A DNA stretch of 64,000 nt from Kitasatospora viridis (GTDB lineage Bacteria > Actinomycetota > Actinomycetes > Streptomycetales > Streptomycetaceae). Position numbers and translations under genes: made by a program. Shown in pieces: positions 54,400 to 62,936 of the stretch. The notes under the pieces were generated by a model that was not told where the DNA came from, searched no databases, and was given only the letters and a program-made list of their open reading frames with translations. Each line of letters opens with the position of its first letter. The stretch's first letter is position 1. The stretch is taken from positions 62,001-126,000 of the forward strand of contig NZ_VIWT01000001.1 in NCBI RefSeq assembly GCF_007829815.1. The letters run 5' to 3'.

Positions 54400-55700
54400 G
54401 CCGGCTCGCCAGGCTCGACCAGCGCGCCGGCCAGCACGGTGGCCCGGCCGCGCAGGAAGGTGGCGTGCACCCGTCCGGGCAGGTCGAGGCCCTTGTACGG
54501 GGTGTTGCGGCTACGGGTGGCGAAGCTCTCGGGGTTCACGGTGCCACGGTACGCGGGATCGAACAGCACCAGGTTCGCCGGCTCACCGACCGAGACGGGA
54601 CGGCCCTGCCCGGTGAGACGGCCGATCCGGGCCGGGCGGTGCGACATCCGGTCGGCCACGGCCTCCCAGTTCAGCAGGCCGGTGTCCACCATGGCCTGCT
54701 GCACCACGGACAGCGCGGTCTCCAGGCCGACCATGCCCATCGCGGCGACCGCCCACTCGCAGTCCTTGTCCTCGGCCGGGTGCGGCGCGTGGTCGGTGGC
54801 GACGGCGTCGATGGTGCCGTCGGCCAGCGCCTTGCGCAGCGCCTGCACGTCCTCGGCGGTGCGCAGCGGCGGGTTGACCTTGTAGGCCGGGTCGTAGCTG
54901 CGGACCAGCTCGTCGGTGAGCAGCAGGTGGTGGGGCGTCACCTCGGCGGTGACGTTCCAGCCCTTGGCCTTGGCCCAGCGGATGATCTCCACCGAGCCGG
55001 CGGTGGAGACGTGGCAGACGTGCAGCCGGGAGCCGACGTGCGCGGCGAGCAGCACGTCGCGGGCGATGATCGCCTCCTCGGCGACGGCCGGCCAGCCGCC
55101 CAGGCCGAGCTCGCCGGAGACCCGGCCCTCGTTCATCTGGGCGCCCTCGGTGAGCCGGGGCTCCTGGGCGTGCTGGGCGACGACGCCGTCGAAGGCCTTC
55201 ACGTACTCCAGCGCGCGCCGCATGATCACCGCGTCGTCCACGCACTTGCCGTCGTCGGAGAAGACCCGCACGCCGGCCGCGGACTCGTGCATCGCGCCGA
55301 GCTCGGCGAGCTTCTTGCCCTCCAGGCCGACGGTGACGGCGCCGACCGGCTGCACGTCGCAGTAGCCGGACTCCTTGCCGAGCCGCCAGACCTGCTCGAC
55401 CACGCCGGCGGTGTCGGCCACCGGGAAGGTGTTGGCCATCGCGTGCACCGCGGTGTAGCCGCCCATGGCGGCCGCCTGAGTACCGGTCAGCACGGTCTCG
55501 GCGTCCTCGCGGCCGGGCTCGCGCAGGTGGGTGTGCAGGTCGACCAGGCCGGGCAGCGCGATCAGGCCGGTGGCGTCGATCTCCACCTCGGCGTCGGCGA
55601 CCAGGTCGGCGCCGATCTGCTGGATCACGCCGTCGGCGATCAGGACGTCCTGCGCGGGACCGCCGAGGATCTGGGCGTTGCGGATCAGGTAACTGGTCAC
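54396..55700 (-). CDS. pyrC: Dihydroorotase
   Basis: 434 aa from ATG 55700, whose first bases overlap the pyrB stop. It is a class I amidohydrolase: metal motif [12 protein letters not shown] (HxH), [31 protein letters not shown] with His, VTPHHLLL with His, and [12 protein letters not shown] with the catalytic Asp. It closes carbamoyl aspartate to dihydroorotate. Confidence 0.96.
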   Translation of the reverse strand: MTSYLIRNAQILGGPAQDVLIADGVIQQIGADLVADAEVEIDATGLIALPGLVDLHTHLREPGREDAETVLTGTQAAAMGGYTAVHAMANTFPVADTAGVVEQVWRLGKESGYCDVQPVGAVTVGLEGKKLAELGAMHESAAGVRVFSDDGKCVDDAVIMRRALEYVKAFDGVVAQHAQEPRLTEGAQMNEGRVSGELGLGGWPAVAEEAIIARDVLLAAHVGSRLHVCHVSTAGSVEIIRWAKAKGWNVTAEVTPHHLLLTDELVRSYDPAYKVNPPLRTAEDVQALRKALADGTIDAVATDHAPHPAEDKDCEWAVAAMGMVGLETALSVVQQAMVDTGLLNWEAVADRMSHRPARIGRLTGQGRPVSVGEPANLVLFDPAYRGTVNPESFATRSRNTPYKGLDLPGRVHATFLRGRATVLAGALVEPGEPA

Positions 55701-56671
55701 TTGGCGGCCTCACTGGTGTTGGTGCTGTTGGTGTCCGAGGCGGTCGCGCCGCCGAGCAGCAGGTAGAGCACGGCCATCCGGATCGAGACGCCGTTGGCGA
55801 CCTGCTCGACGGCGGTGCAGCGCGGCGAGTCGGCCACCTCGGCGGTGATCTCCATGCCGCGCACCATCGGGCCGGGGTGCATCACGATGGCGTGCTCGGG
55901 CAGCTTGGCCAGCCGGCCGCCGTGCATGCCGTAGCGGCGCGAGTACTCGCGCTCGGTGGGGAAGAAGGCGGCGTTCATCCGCTCGCGCTGGACCCGGAGC
56001 ATCATCAGCGCGTCGGTCTTGGCGAGCGTGGCGTCGAGGTCGTAGGAGACCTCGCAGGGCCAGTTCTCGATGCCGATCGGCAGCAGGGTGGGCGGGGCGA
56101 CGAAGGTGACCTCGGCGCCCAGCGTGTTGAGCAGCAGCACGTTGGAGCGGGCGACCCGGCTGTGCAGCACGTCGCCGACGATGGTGATCCGGCGCCCCGC
56201 GAGGTCGTTGCCGAGCCCGGGGTTGAGGTGCCGGCGCATGGTGAAGGCGTCCAGCAGGGCCTGGGTGGGGTGCTCGTGGGTGCCGTCGCCGGCGTTGATC
56301 ACGCTGCCGTGCAGCCAGTCGGACTGGGCGAGCCGGGCCGGCGCGCCGGAGGCGTGGTGACGGATCACCACGGCGTCGGCGCCCATCGCCTGCAGGGTGA
56401 GCGCGGTGTCCTTGAGGCTCTCGCCCTTGGAGACCGAGGAGCCCTTGGCGGCGAAGTTGATCACGTCGGCCGAGAGGCGCTTCTCGGCGACCTCGAAGGA
56501 GGTCTTGGTGCGGGTGGAGTCCTCGAAGAACAGGTTGACGACGGTGCGACCGCGCAGCGTGGGGAGCTTCTTGACGGCCCGTCCGGAGAGCTGGGCGAGC
56601 TCCTCGGCGGTGTCCAGGATCAGCAGCGCGTCGTCGCGGCTGAGATCGGCGGCGGAGACGAGGTGGCGCAC
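55697..56671 (-). CDS. pyrB: Aspartate carbamoyltransferase catalytic subunit
   Basis: 324 aa from start 56671. The carbamoyl-phosphate motif [13 protein letters not shown] (about 49-61), [27 protein letters not shown] and the C-terminal [12 protein letters not shown] are all intact. It catalyses the first committed pyrimidine step. No regulatory chain (pyrI) is present, as usual in actinomycetes. It is 8 nt after the pyrR stop. Confidence 0.97.
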   Translation of the reverse strand: MRHLVSAADLSRDDALLILDTAEELAQLSGRAVKKLPTLRGRTVVNLFFEDSTRTKTSFEVAEKRLSADVINFAAKGSSVSKGESLKDTALTLQAMGADAVVIRHHASGAPARLAQSDWLHGSVINAGDGTHEHPTQALLDAFTMRRHLNPGLGNDLAGRRITIVGDVLHSRVARSNVLLLNTLGAEVTFVAPPTLLPIGIENWPCEVSYDLDATLAKTDALMMLRVQRERMNAAFFPTEREYSRRYGMHGGRLAKLPEHAIVMHPGPMVRGMEITAEVADSPRCTAVEQVANGVSIRMAVLYLLLGGATASDTNSTNTSEAAK

Positions 56672-56679
56672 GGGATTCC

Positions 56680-57291
56680 CTACTCGGGCTTGGTCGGATC
56701 GGCGGCGAGCGCCTGAGAGCTACGAACCTTGTAGTCGCGGTCGCCGACCAGGACGGCGTCCTCGCCGTCGCTGTCGGCGAGCCGCACCTGCACGGCCTCG
56801 CGCAGCGAGGTGGGCAGGTTCTTGCCCACGTAGTCGGCCCGGATCGGCAGCTCCCGGTGGCCGCGGTCGACCAGCACGGCGAGCTGCACGGCGCGCGGGC
56901 GGCCGATGTCGCCGAGGGCGTCGAGGGCGGCGCGCACGGTGCGGCCGGAGAAGAGCACGTCGTCGACCAGGATCACCAGCTTGCCGTCGATCCCGTCGGC
57001 CGGGATGTCGGTGTGCTCCAGGGCCCGGGCGGGCTTCAGCCGCAGGTCGTCCCGGTACATGGTGATGTCGAGGGTGCCCAGCGGGATGTCCCGGCCGGTG
57101 ATCTGGGTGAGCCGGGTGTGCAGCCGGCGGGCCAGGTGGACCCCGCGGGTGTGGATGCCCAGCAGCACGACGTCCTCGGCGCCCTTGGCGCGTTCGACGA
57201 TCTCGTGCGCGATCCGGGTGATCACCCGGGTGATGTCCGCGCCGTCCAGCACCTGGTGCGGCGGTCGCGGTGTGTCGGTGTTCATGGTCAT
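56680..57291 (-). CDS. pyrR: Pyrimidine operon regulator PyrR / uracil phosphoribosyltransferase
   Basis: 203 aa from ATG 57291. It is a type I PRTase fold with the PRPP loop [18 protein letters not shown] (about 105-122) and [13 protein letters not shown]. It binds pyr mRNA when UMP/UTP is high and can have weak UPRTase activity. AAGGAGG lies 11 nt upstream of the ATG. A PyrR-binding loop is located directly before that Shine-Dalgarno, so it probably represses its own operon at translation. Confidence 0.95.
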   Translation of the reverse strand: MTMNTDTPRPPHQVLDGADITRVITRIAHEIVERAKGAEDVVLLGIHTRGVHLARRLHTRLTQITGRDIPLGTLDITMYRDDLRLKPARALEHTDIPADGIDGKLVILVDDVLFSGRTVRAALDALGDIGRPRAVQLAVLVDRGHRELPIRADYVGKNLPTSLREAVQVRLADSDGEDAVLVGDRDYKVRSSQALAADPTKPE

Positions 57292-57301
57292 GCCGAAGCG
57301 G

Positions 57302-57328
57302 ACCTCCTTCCCCGCCTCACTGGACGGG
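57302..57328 (-). promoter_or_regulatory. PyrR-binding RNA loop over the pyrR ribosome-binding site
   Basis: On the minus strand, CCCG-TCCAGTGAGG-CGGGG (57328-57310) has a CCCG/CGGG stem and a loop that fits the PyrR anti-antiterminator consensus (UCCAGnGAGGY). It runs straight into AAGGAGGT (57309-57302), the pyrR Shine-Dalgarno. Binding of PyrR should block translation, as shown for the mycobacterial operon. Confidence 0.7.
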
Positions 57329-57381
57329 CCTTAAAGGATGTCTGGAAGTGGCTGCCCGTTCACGTGGCGGACGCCTCGCCC

Positions 57382-57387
57382 ATGCTA
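57382..57387 (-). promoter_or_regulatory. -10 element of the pyr operon promoter
   Basis: TAGCAT on the minus strand would start a leader of about 85-90 nt that includes the PyrR loop. No good -35 is seen. Confidence 0.4.
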
Positions 57388-57473
57388 CCAGGGCGATCAT
57401 GCGCAGCCCGCCCACCTCGGATGTCGTGTTCACGCAGAGGAAGCAGAGCATTCGCACGACTGCCCCATTCGGC

Positions 57474-57512
57474 TTGACGCAGCTACCTCACTCTACGTAA
57501 CCTCACAGTGAG
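57474..57512 (+). promoter_or_regulatory. bldD promoter with BldD-type operator
   Basis: TTGACG (57474-57479) and TAACCT (57498-57503) are 18 nt apart. CTCACAGTGAG (57502-57512), a palindrome with AGTGA/TCAC halves as in the BldD box, overlaps the -10 and start, and CCTCAC occurs twice. This fits the known autorepression by BldD. Confidence 0.6.
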
Positions 57513-57630
57513 TTACGGAATGGGCGTCGTACCCACCGGTAGGACGCCCGGGCAGTCGGGCGCCGCACACCCTTGGGCCCCGCTCCCGCGTGACCACCTA
57601 GAACACAGAAATTCTCGTCCGGGGAGATCA

Positions 57631-58134
57631 ATGTCCAGCGACTATGCGAAGCAGCTCGGAGGCAAACTCCGAGCCATCCGCACCCAGCAGGGGCTCTCCC
57701 TGCACGGTGTTGAGGAGAAGTCCCAGGGGCGCTGGAAGGCGGTCGTGGTCGGCTCCTACGAGCGCGGCGACCGCGCCGTGACCGTGCAGCGCCTGGCCGA
57801 GCTTGCCGAGTTCTACGGCGTCCCGGTGCAGGAGCTGCTGCCCGGCGGCACCCCGGGCGGCGCGGCCGAGCCGCCGCCGCGCCTGGTGCTCGACCTGGAG
57901 AGACTGACCCAGGTCCCCAGCGAGAAGGCCGGCCCGCTGCAGCGCTACGCGGCCACCATCCAGTCCCAGCGCGGCGACTACAACGGCAAGGTGCTGTCGA
58001 TCCGCCAGGACGACCTGCGCACCCTGGCCGTGATCTACGACCAGTCGCCGTCGATCCTCACCGAGCAGCTGATCAGCTGGGGCGTGCTCAACCCGGACGC
58101 GCGCCGCGCGGTGCGCGAGGAGGACGCGAGCTGA
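57631..58134 (+). CDS. bldD: Developmental master regulator BldD
   Basis: 167 aa from ATG 57631, with GGGGAG 5 nt upstream; the upstream in-frame residues are excluded because all known BldD proteins start MSS(D/E)YAKQLG. The N-terminal XRE-type HTH (KLRAIRTQQGLSLHGVEEKSQGRWKAVVVGSYERGDRAVT) is nearly the same as in S. coelicolor. The C-terminal domain holds the cyclic-di-GMP motif RQDD (SIRQDDLRTL, about 125-128) and a second part near the end (NPDARRAVRE). Cyclic-di-GMP drives dimerisation and repression of sporulation genes. Confidence 0.97.
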   Translation: MSSDYAKQLGGKLRAIRTQQGLSLHGVEEKSQGRWKAVVVGSYERGDRAVTVQRLAELAEFYGVPVQELLPGGTPGGAAEPPPRLVLDLERLTQVPSEKAGPLQRYAATIQSQRGDYNGKVLSIRQDDLRTLAVIYDQSPSILTEQLISWGVLNPDARRAVREEDAS

Positions 58135-58172
58135 CCCCTCGCGGCTGACTCATCGCCAGCTGAAGAAACGTC

Positions 58173-58200
58173 ACGGCGCGGCCCCACGGGGCCGCGCCGT
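58173..58200. terminator. bldD terminator
   Basis: A perfect 13-bp stem (ACGGCGCGGCCCC and complement) with a 2-nt centre lies between convergent bldD and the thioesterase-like gene. Confidence 0.8.
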
Positions 58201-58267
58201 TGCCGTTCGGGGGCACGCGCGGGCGCACGGCGCGCGCCCGCGGCTCCCGCCCGCACCAGGCGCCCCC

Positions 58268-59104
58268 TCAGCCCCGCGGCACCCGGGCGAGTTGCCGGGA
58301 CTGCGCGACCAGCCGGCCGGCCTCGTCCCAGATCTCGCAGTCCTCCTCGAAGTAGCCGCCGGCCAGGTTCCGGGTGGCGTGGCTGACCCGCAGCCAGCCC
58401 GGCGCCGGCTCGGCCCGCAGCTGCACGGTCAGCTCCACGGTCGGTGCCCAGCCCGGCAGGCCCAGGTCGTAGGTGACCGGCGGCAGGGCGTCGGCCACCA
58501 GCAGCAGCGAGAGCGGGTCGGGCTCGCGGCCGTCGGCCAGCCGGAACCAGCCCTGGATCCGCCCGTTCATGCTCGGCGCGCCGACCGCCCAGCCGACCGT
58601 GGCCGGGTCCAGCCGCAGCTCGAACCGCTCCAGCAGCGCGGCCTGCGCGATCAGCTCGCGCGGCGCGTGCTCCATGCCGACGCACTGCTCGCGCGGCGGC
58701 AGCGCGGGCGGCTGGGCCGAGGTGCGCACCTCGCCGGCCAGCCCGGCCAGGTCGGTGAAGCTGGCCAGCACTCTGAGCTTCTCGACCGGCCGGCCCTGCT
58801 CGTCGGGCTGGGAGAGCGTGGCGGTGGCGGTGGAGAGGCTGCGGCCGCGGCGGATGACCTCGGCGCGGGCGGTGACCGGCCCGGGGTGCGAGGTGGCCTG
58901 GTAGTGCCCGGTGATCGAGACCGGGTCCGGGTGCTCCGGCAGCTCCTGGCGGATCGCGTTGGCGGCCACCGCGAGCAGCAGGCCGCCGTTCACCCCGCCG
59001 CCGATCTGCCAGCCGGCGCCGAGCTCGCCCCGGTGGCCACCGGTGCTGCCGTCGGGCGCCAGCGCGATGCCCCGGTCGAACTCGCTGCTGGTCACGGTGG
59101 TCAT
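58268..59104 (-). CDS. Acyl-CoA thioesterase-like (double hotdog) protein
   Basis: 278 aa from ATG 59104. It has two hotdog-like halves: GGVNGGLLLAVAANAI (about 36-51) with the long helix of the fold, then SITGHYQATSHPGPVTARAEVIRRGRSLSTATATLSQ, and later NGRIQGWFRLADGREPDPLSLLLVADALPP, the TesB-like helix. The C-terminus ends in RNLAGGYFEEDCEIWDEAGRLVAQSRQLARV, typical of the 4HBT_3 family. It is probably a thioesterase of unknown substrate. TTACTGGCTGGTAG-like sequence upstream (59125-59140) may be a TetR-type operator. Confidence 0.85.
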   Translation of the reverse strand: MTTVTSSEFDRGIALAPDGSTGGHRGELGAGWQIGGGVNGGLLLAVAANAIRQELPEHPDPVSITGHYQATSHPGPVTARAEVIRRGRSLSTATATLSQPDEQGRPVEKLRVLASFTDLAGLAGEVRTSAQPPALPPREQCVGMEHAPRELIAQAALLERFELRLDPATVGWAVGAPSMNGRIQGWFRLADGREPDPLSLLLVADALPPVTYDLGLPGWAPTVELTVQLRAEPAPGWLRVSHATRNLAGGYFEEDCEIWDEAGRLVAQSRQLARVPRG

Positions 59105-59166
59105 GGCGGTCCCGCCCTTCAGTTAAGTTACTGGCTGGTAGGAAGCTTACGCCAGCCCCCACAACG

Positions 59167-59203
59167 CAACGGCCGCCGGACCCATGGGGTCCGGCGGCCG
59201 TTG
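59167..59203 (-). terminator. efp-nusB terminator
   Basis: A perfect 17-bp stem (CAACGGCCGCCGGACCC and complement) with a 3-nt ATG loop lies past the nusB stop, upstream of the thioesterase gene. Confidence 0.85.
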
Positions 59204-59234
59204 CCGCAGGCGCGGGATCTCGCCGTCGCGAAGG

Positions 59235-59672
59235 TCAGCGACGGATCGACGCCTTGTTCTCCTGGAAGCGGGCCAGCAGGCCGTTCACGAAGCCCGGCGA
59301 GTCGTCGGTGGAGAACTCCTTGGCGATCTCCACCGCCTCGTCCAGGACGACCGCGTCCGGGACGCCGTCCTCCCAGATCAGCTCGTAGGCCCCGAGCCGC
59401 AGCACGTTGCGGTCCACCACCGGCATCCGGTCGATGGTCCAGCCGACCGCGTAGGCCGCGATCAGCTCGTCGATCCGACGGGCGTGCTGGACGTAGCCCT
59501 CGACCAGCTGCATGGTGTACTCGGCGACCTGCGGGACGCCGTCACCCGGCTTGGCCTCGCGGCCGCGGGCCACCCAGTCGGCGAGCACCGACAGCGGGTT
59601 GGCGTCCCGGTGGTCGGCCTCGAAGAGGATCTGGAAGGCGTGCGTGCGCGCCTTGGTGCGAGCGGACGCCAC
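59235..59672 (-). CDS. nusB: Transcription antitermination factor NusB
   Basis: 145 aa from GTG 59672, 2 nt after the efp stop. It is an all-helical RNA-binding protein: SARTKARTHAFQILFEADHR at the N-terminus, DRMPVVDRNVLRLGAYELIWEDGVPDAVVLDEAVEIAKEFS and the C-terminal SPGFVNGLLARFQ. With NusE/S10 it binds boxA in rRNA leaders. Confidence 0.96.
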   Translation of the reverse strand: MASARTKARTHAFQILFEADHRDANPLSVLADWVARGREAKPGDGVPQVAEYTMQLVEGYVQHARRIDELIAAYAVGWTIDRMPVVDRNVLRLGAYELIWEDGVPDAVVLDEAVEIAKEFSTDDSPGFVNGLLARFQENKASIRR

Positions 59673-59674
59673 GG

Positions 59675-60238
59675 TTACTTGTTCACCCGGCCGAGGTAGC
59701 TGCCGTCGCGGGTGTCGACCTTGATCTTCTCGCCGGTGGTGACGAACAGCGGCACCTGGATCTCGGCGCCGGTCTCCAGGGTGGCGGGCTTGGTGCCACC
59801 GGTGGAGCGGTCGCCCTGCAGGCCCGGCTCGGTCTCGGCGATGACCAGCTCGACGGCGGCCGGCAGCTCGATGTACAGCGGGGCGTTGTCGTGCTGCGCC
59901 ACCAGGGCCTCGAAGCCCTCCAGCAGGTACTTGGCCGCGTCGCCGACGACCTCCGGCGAGACCGGGATCTGGTCGTAGGTGTCGAGGTCCATGAAGATGA
60001 ACTGCTCGCCGTCCTTGTACGAGAACTGCATGGTGCGCTTGTCGACGTTCGCGGTCTCGACCTTGGTGCCCGCGTTGAACGTCTTGTCGACGACCTTGCC
60101 ATTCAGCACGTGCTTCAGCTTGGTACGCACGAAGGCGGGGCCCTTGCCCGGCTTGACGTGCTGGAACTCGACCACGGTCCACAGGACGCCGTCGAGGTTG
60201 AGGACCATGCCGTTCTTCAGATCGTTCGTGGTAGCCAC
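59675..60238 (-). CDS. efp: Elongation factor P
   Basis: 187 aa from GTG 60238, with GGAG upstream. Domain I loop is [19 protein letters not shown], where the tip Lys (KPGKG) contacts the peptidyl-tRNA. Domains II and III are OB folds ([18 protein letters not shown]). It relieves ribosome stalling at polyproline, which is common in this proteome. It forms an operon with nusB and probably the upstream M24-like gene. Confidence 0.97.
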   Translation of the reverse strand: MATTNDLKNGMVLNLDGVLWTVVEFQHVKPGKGPAFVRTKLKHVLNGKVVDKTFNAGTKVETANVDKRTMQFSYKDGEQFIFMDLDTYDQIPVSPEVVGDAAKYLLEGFEALVAQHDNAPLYIELPAAVELVIAETEPGLQGDRSTGGTKPATLETGAEIQVPLFVTTGEKIKVDTRDGSYLGRVNK

Positions 60239-60309
60239 GGGCGCACTTACTCCTGCATATAGCTGTCAAGGAACCAAGGGACGCGGGCCTGTCCGCCGGA
60301 GAACGGCGG

Positions 60310-61416
60310 TCACAGGGCGAGGAGCTCCTTGGTGGTGATGGTGAGCAGCTCGGGCCCGCCCTCTGCAGAGGGGCGCACGACGAGCGTGTCCTCGATCCGG
60401 ACCCCGCCGCGGCCCGGGAGATGAACCCCTGGACCCACGGTGACCGGCACGCGGTTGTCCAGCTTACCCGTCTCGCCGGGCCCGAGTTGCGGCGCCTCCC
60501 TGGTCTCCAGGCCGATACCGTGCCCGAACGGTCGGGGCGGCTCCTCGCGGTAGCCCGCGGCGTACAGCAGTTCGCGCGCCGCGCGGTCGGGCGCGGCGCA
60601 CTCGGTGCCCGGGACCAGCGCCTCCCGGGCGGCCCGCTGGGCCTCGAAGACCAGCCGGTGCAGCTCCACCTGCCAGCCGGCCGGGGCCGCGCCGATCACG
60701 AAGGTGCGGGTGCAGCGGATGGTGTAGCCGCGGTACCGGGCGCCGAGCGAGACGGTCAGGAAGTCGCCCTCCTCGACCCTGCGGTCGGTCGGCCGGTGCG
60801 CGGTCCGGCCGGAGTGCGGGCCGGTGCCGACCGAGACCGGGAAGGCCGCCCCGTCCGCGCCGTGGTCGATCATCCGGCGCTCCAGCTCCATCGCCAGGTG
60901 CCGCTCGGTGCGGCCGACCAGGATCGACTCCAGCAGCTCGCCGAGCGCCTGGTCGCCGATCTCGGCGGCGATCCGCAGGTCGGCGACCTCCTGCTCGTCC
61001 TTGACCACCCGCAGCCGCTCCACGGTCCGGCCCAGGTCGTGCAGCCGCACCCCGGCCGCCTGCACGCCGACCGCCCGGTACCGGCTGACCGTCAGGTCGT
61101 GCTCCTCCACCGCCAGATCGGTGGCCCCGAACTCGACGGCGGCCCGGCCGGCCGGCTCGGCGGTGTCCTGCTCGGGCCCGGCGCTGCGGGTGGGCAGGTC
61201 GACGGGGTACGGGTGCTCGCCGGTGTCGTCGGGCGGGAGCTCGCCCGGGAGCACGAGCAGCGCGCGCTCCCGGGTGAGCAGCAGGCTCGCGCCGCAGGGG
61301 GTGCAGCCGGTCAGGTAGCGGACGTTGGCCGGGCTGGTGACCAGTACCGCGTCGGCCCCGCTCGCGCTGCAGTGTTCGAGCAGCCGCTCCCGGCGGGCCG
61401 CGTGCGCATCGGACAT
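60310..61416 (-). CDS. M24 (aminopeptidase P-like) family protein with lost metal ligands
   Basis: 368 aa from ATG 61416; TAGGCT lies 7 nt upstream (leaderless). The creatinase-like N-domain (1-135) and the pita-bread C-domain are recognisable: AMELERRMIDHGADGAAFPVSVGTGPHSGRTAHRPTDR, then GDFLTVSLGARYRGYTIRCTRTF, FGHGIGLETREAP and GVRIEDTLVV. Of the five M24 metal ligands only His299 and Glu342 remain: the two Asp positions are Ser223 and Arg234 and the first Glu is Gly328. The His of the second HE pair is Arg306. It is therefore unlikely to be an active dinuclear peptidase. It lies upstream of efp. Confidence 0.85.
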   Translation of the reverse strand: MSDAHAARRERLLEHCSASGADAVLVTSPANVRYLTGCTPCGASLLLTRERALLVLPGELPPDDTGEHPYPVDLPTRSAGPEQDTAEPAGRAAVEFGATDLAVEEHDLTVSRYRAVGVQAAGVRLHDLGRTVERLRVVKDEQEVADLRIAAEIGDQALGELLESILVGRTERHLAMELERRMIDHGADGAAFPVSVGTGPHSGRTAHRPTDRRVEEGDFLTVSLGARYRGYTIRCTRTFVIGAAPAGWQVELHRLVFEAQRAAREALVPGTECAAPDRAARELLYAAGYREEPPRPFGHGIGLETREAPQLGPGETGKLDNRVPVTVGPGVHLPGRGGVRIEDTLVVRPSAEGGPELLTITTKELLAL

Positions 61417-61423
61417 GGTCGCC

Positions 61424-61429
61424 AGCCTA
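61424..61429 (-). promoter_or_regulatory. -10 element of the leaderless M24-like gene promoter
   Basis: TAGGCT on the minus strand, 7 nt before the ATG at 61416. Confidence 0.45.
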
Positions 61430-61528
61430 CGAAGCCGGGGCGCCTGACGCCCGTTCAGGTACGCCGGGCGGGGTGACGCGTCGGCGCGCTGGCCCGGGCG
61501 GCACGGGCGGCGGTGGTGGGATGGGCGG

Positions 61529-62929
61529 GTGGAGTGGTTCACCGCGCCCGAGTACGCGCTCAGCCGGCTGGTGCTGCTGCGCCTGCTGGCCGCCGTCTAC
61601 CTGCTGGGGTTCGTGGCGGCGGCCCGGCAGTTCCGCGCCCTGCTCGGGGCGCGCGGGCTGCTGCCGATCCCCCGCTACCTGCGGCGCAACGGCTGGCGGG
61701 AGGCGCCGAGCCTGTTCCAGTGGCACTACTCCGACCGGTTCTTCGCCGCCGTGGCCTGGGGCGGCGCGGCGGTGTCGGCGGGGCTGTGCGCCGGGCTCGG
61801 CGACGCCGTGCCGCTCTGGGCCTCGATGCTGCTCTGGGCGCTGCTCTGGGTGCTCTACCTGTCGATCGTCAACGTCGGGCAGACCTGGTACGCCTTCGGC
61901 TGGGAGTCGCTGCTGCTGGAGGCCGGCACGCTGGCCGTCTTCCTCGGCAACGCGGCGGTGGCGCCGCCCTGGCCGGTGCTGCTGCTGGTGCGCTGGCTGC
62001 TCTTCCGGGTGGAGTTCGGGGCCGGGCTGATCAAGCTGCGCGGGGACCGCTGCTGGCGCGACCTGAGCTGCCTGAAGTACCACCACGAGACCCAGCCGAT
62101 GCCCGGGCCGTTCAGCTGGTACTTCCACCACCTGCCGATGCCGCTGCACCGGGTCGAGGTGGCGGCCAACCACGTGGCCCAGCTGGGGCTGCCGGTGCTG
62201 CTCTTCGCGCCGCAGCCGGTGGCCTCGGTGGCGGCCGCCGCCATGGTGGTGACCCAGCTCTGGCTGGTCGCCTCCGGCAACTTCGCCTGGCTGAACTGGC
62301 TGACCGTCGCCCTGGCGTTCGGCGCGCTGCGGCTGCCCGGCGCGCCCTCCCCGCACGGGCACCGCGCGCCGCTCTGGTTCGAGGTGCTGGTGCTGGCCTT
62401 CACCGCGCTGGTGCTGGCCCTGAGCTGGTGGCCGGCCCGCAACCTGCTCTCCCGCGGGCAGCTGATGAACTATTCGTTCAACCGGCTGCACCTGGTCAAC
62501 ACCTACGGCGCGTTCGGCAGCATCAACCGGGTGCGGTTCGAGGTGGTGGTGGAGGGCACCGCGGAGGCGGTGCCGCGGGTGGGCACCCACTGGTCGGAGT
62601 ACGGCTTCCGCGGCAAGCCCGGGGAGCTGCGCCGGCGCCCGCGCCAGTTCGCGCCCTACCACCTGCGGCTGGACTGGCTGATGTGGTTCGCCGCGATCTC
62701 GCCGTCCTACGCCCGGCCGTGGTTCCCCGGGCTGCTGGACCGGCTGCTGGCCGGGGACCGGGCCACGCTGCGGCTGCTGCGGCACAACCCGTTCCCCGGG
62801 GAGCCGCCCCGGCACGTGCGGGCGGTGCTCTACCGCTACCGGTTCAGCACCCCGGCCGAGCGGCGGGCCGACGGCAGCTGGTGGCACCGGGAGCGGGTCG
62901 GGACGTACTACGCGGCGGTGGGTCGCTGA
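61529..62929 (+). CDS. Lipase maturation factor-like membrane protein
   Basis: 466 aa from GTG 61529, divergent from the M24-like gene. About eight hydrophobic helices are seen. The LMF1-family motifs are present: QWHYSDRFF, YAFGWESLLLEAG, FRVEFGAGLIKLRGDRCWRDLSCLKYHHETQPMPGPFSWYFHHLP, VNTYGAFGSINRVRFEVVVEGT and the C-terminal WLMWFAA then LLRHNPFP. LMF1 helps fold lipases in the ER of animals; bacterial members are poorly studied. The role may be in the folding or modification of exported proteins or lipids. Confidence 0.85.
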   Translation: MEWFTAPEYALSRLVLLRLLAAVYLLGFVAAARQFRALLGARGLLPIPRYLRRNGWREAPSLFQWHYSDRFFAAVAWGGAAVSAGLCAGLGDAVPLWASMLLWALLWVLYLSIVNVGQTWYAFGWESLLLEAGTLAVFLGNAAVAPPWPVLLLVRWLLFRVEFGAGLIKLRGDRCWRDLSCLKYHHETQPMPGPFSWYFHHLPMPLHRVEVAANHVAQLGLPVLLFAPQPVASVAAAAMVVTQLWLVASGNFAWLNWLTVALAFGALRLPGAPSPHGHRAPLWFEVLVLAFTALVLALSWWPARNLLSRGQLMNYSFNRLHLVNTYGAFGSINRVRFEVVVEGTAEAVPRVGTHWSEYGFRGKPGELRRRPRQFAPYHLRLDWLMWFAAISPSYARPWFPGLLDRLLAGDRATLRLLRHNPFPGEPPRHVRAVLYRYRFSTPAERRADGSWWHRERVGTYYAAVGR

Positions 62930-62936
62930 GGGCCGG

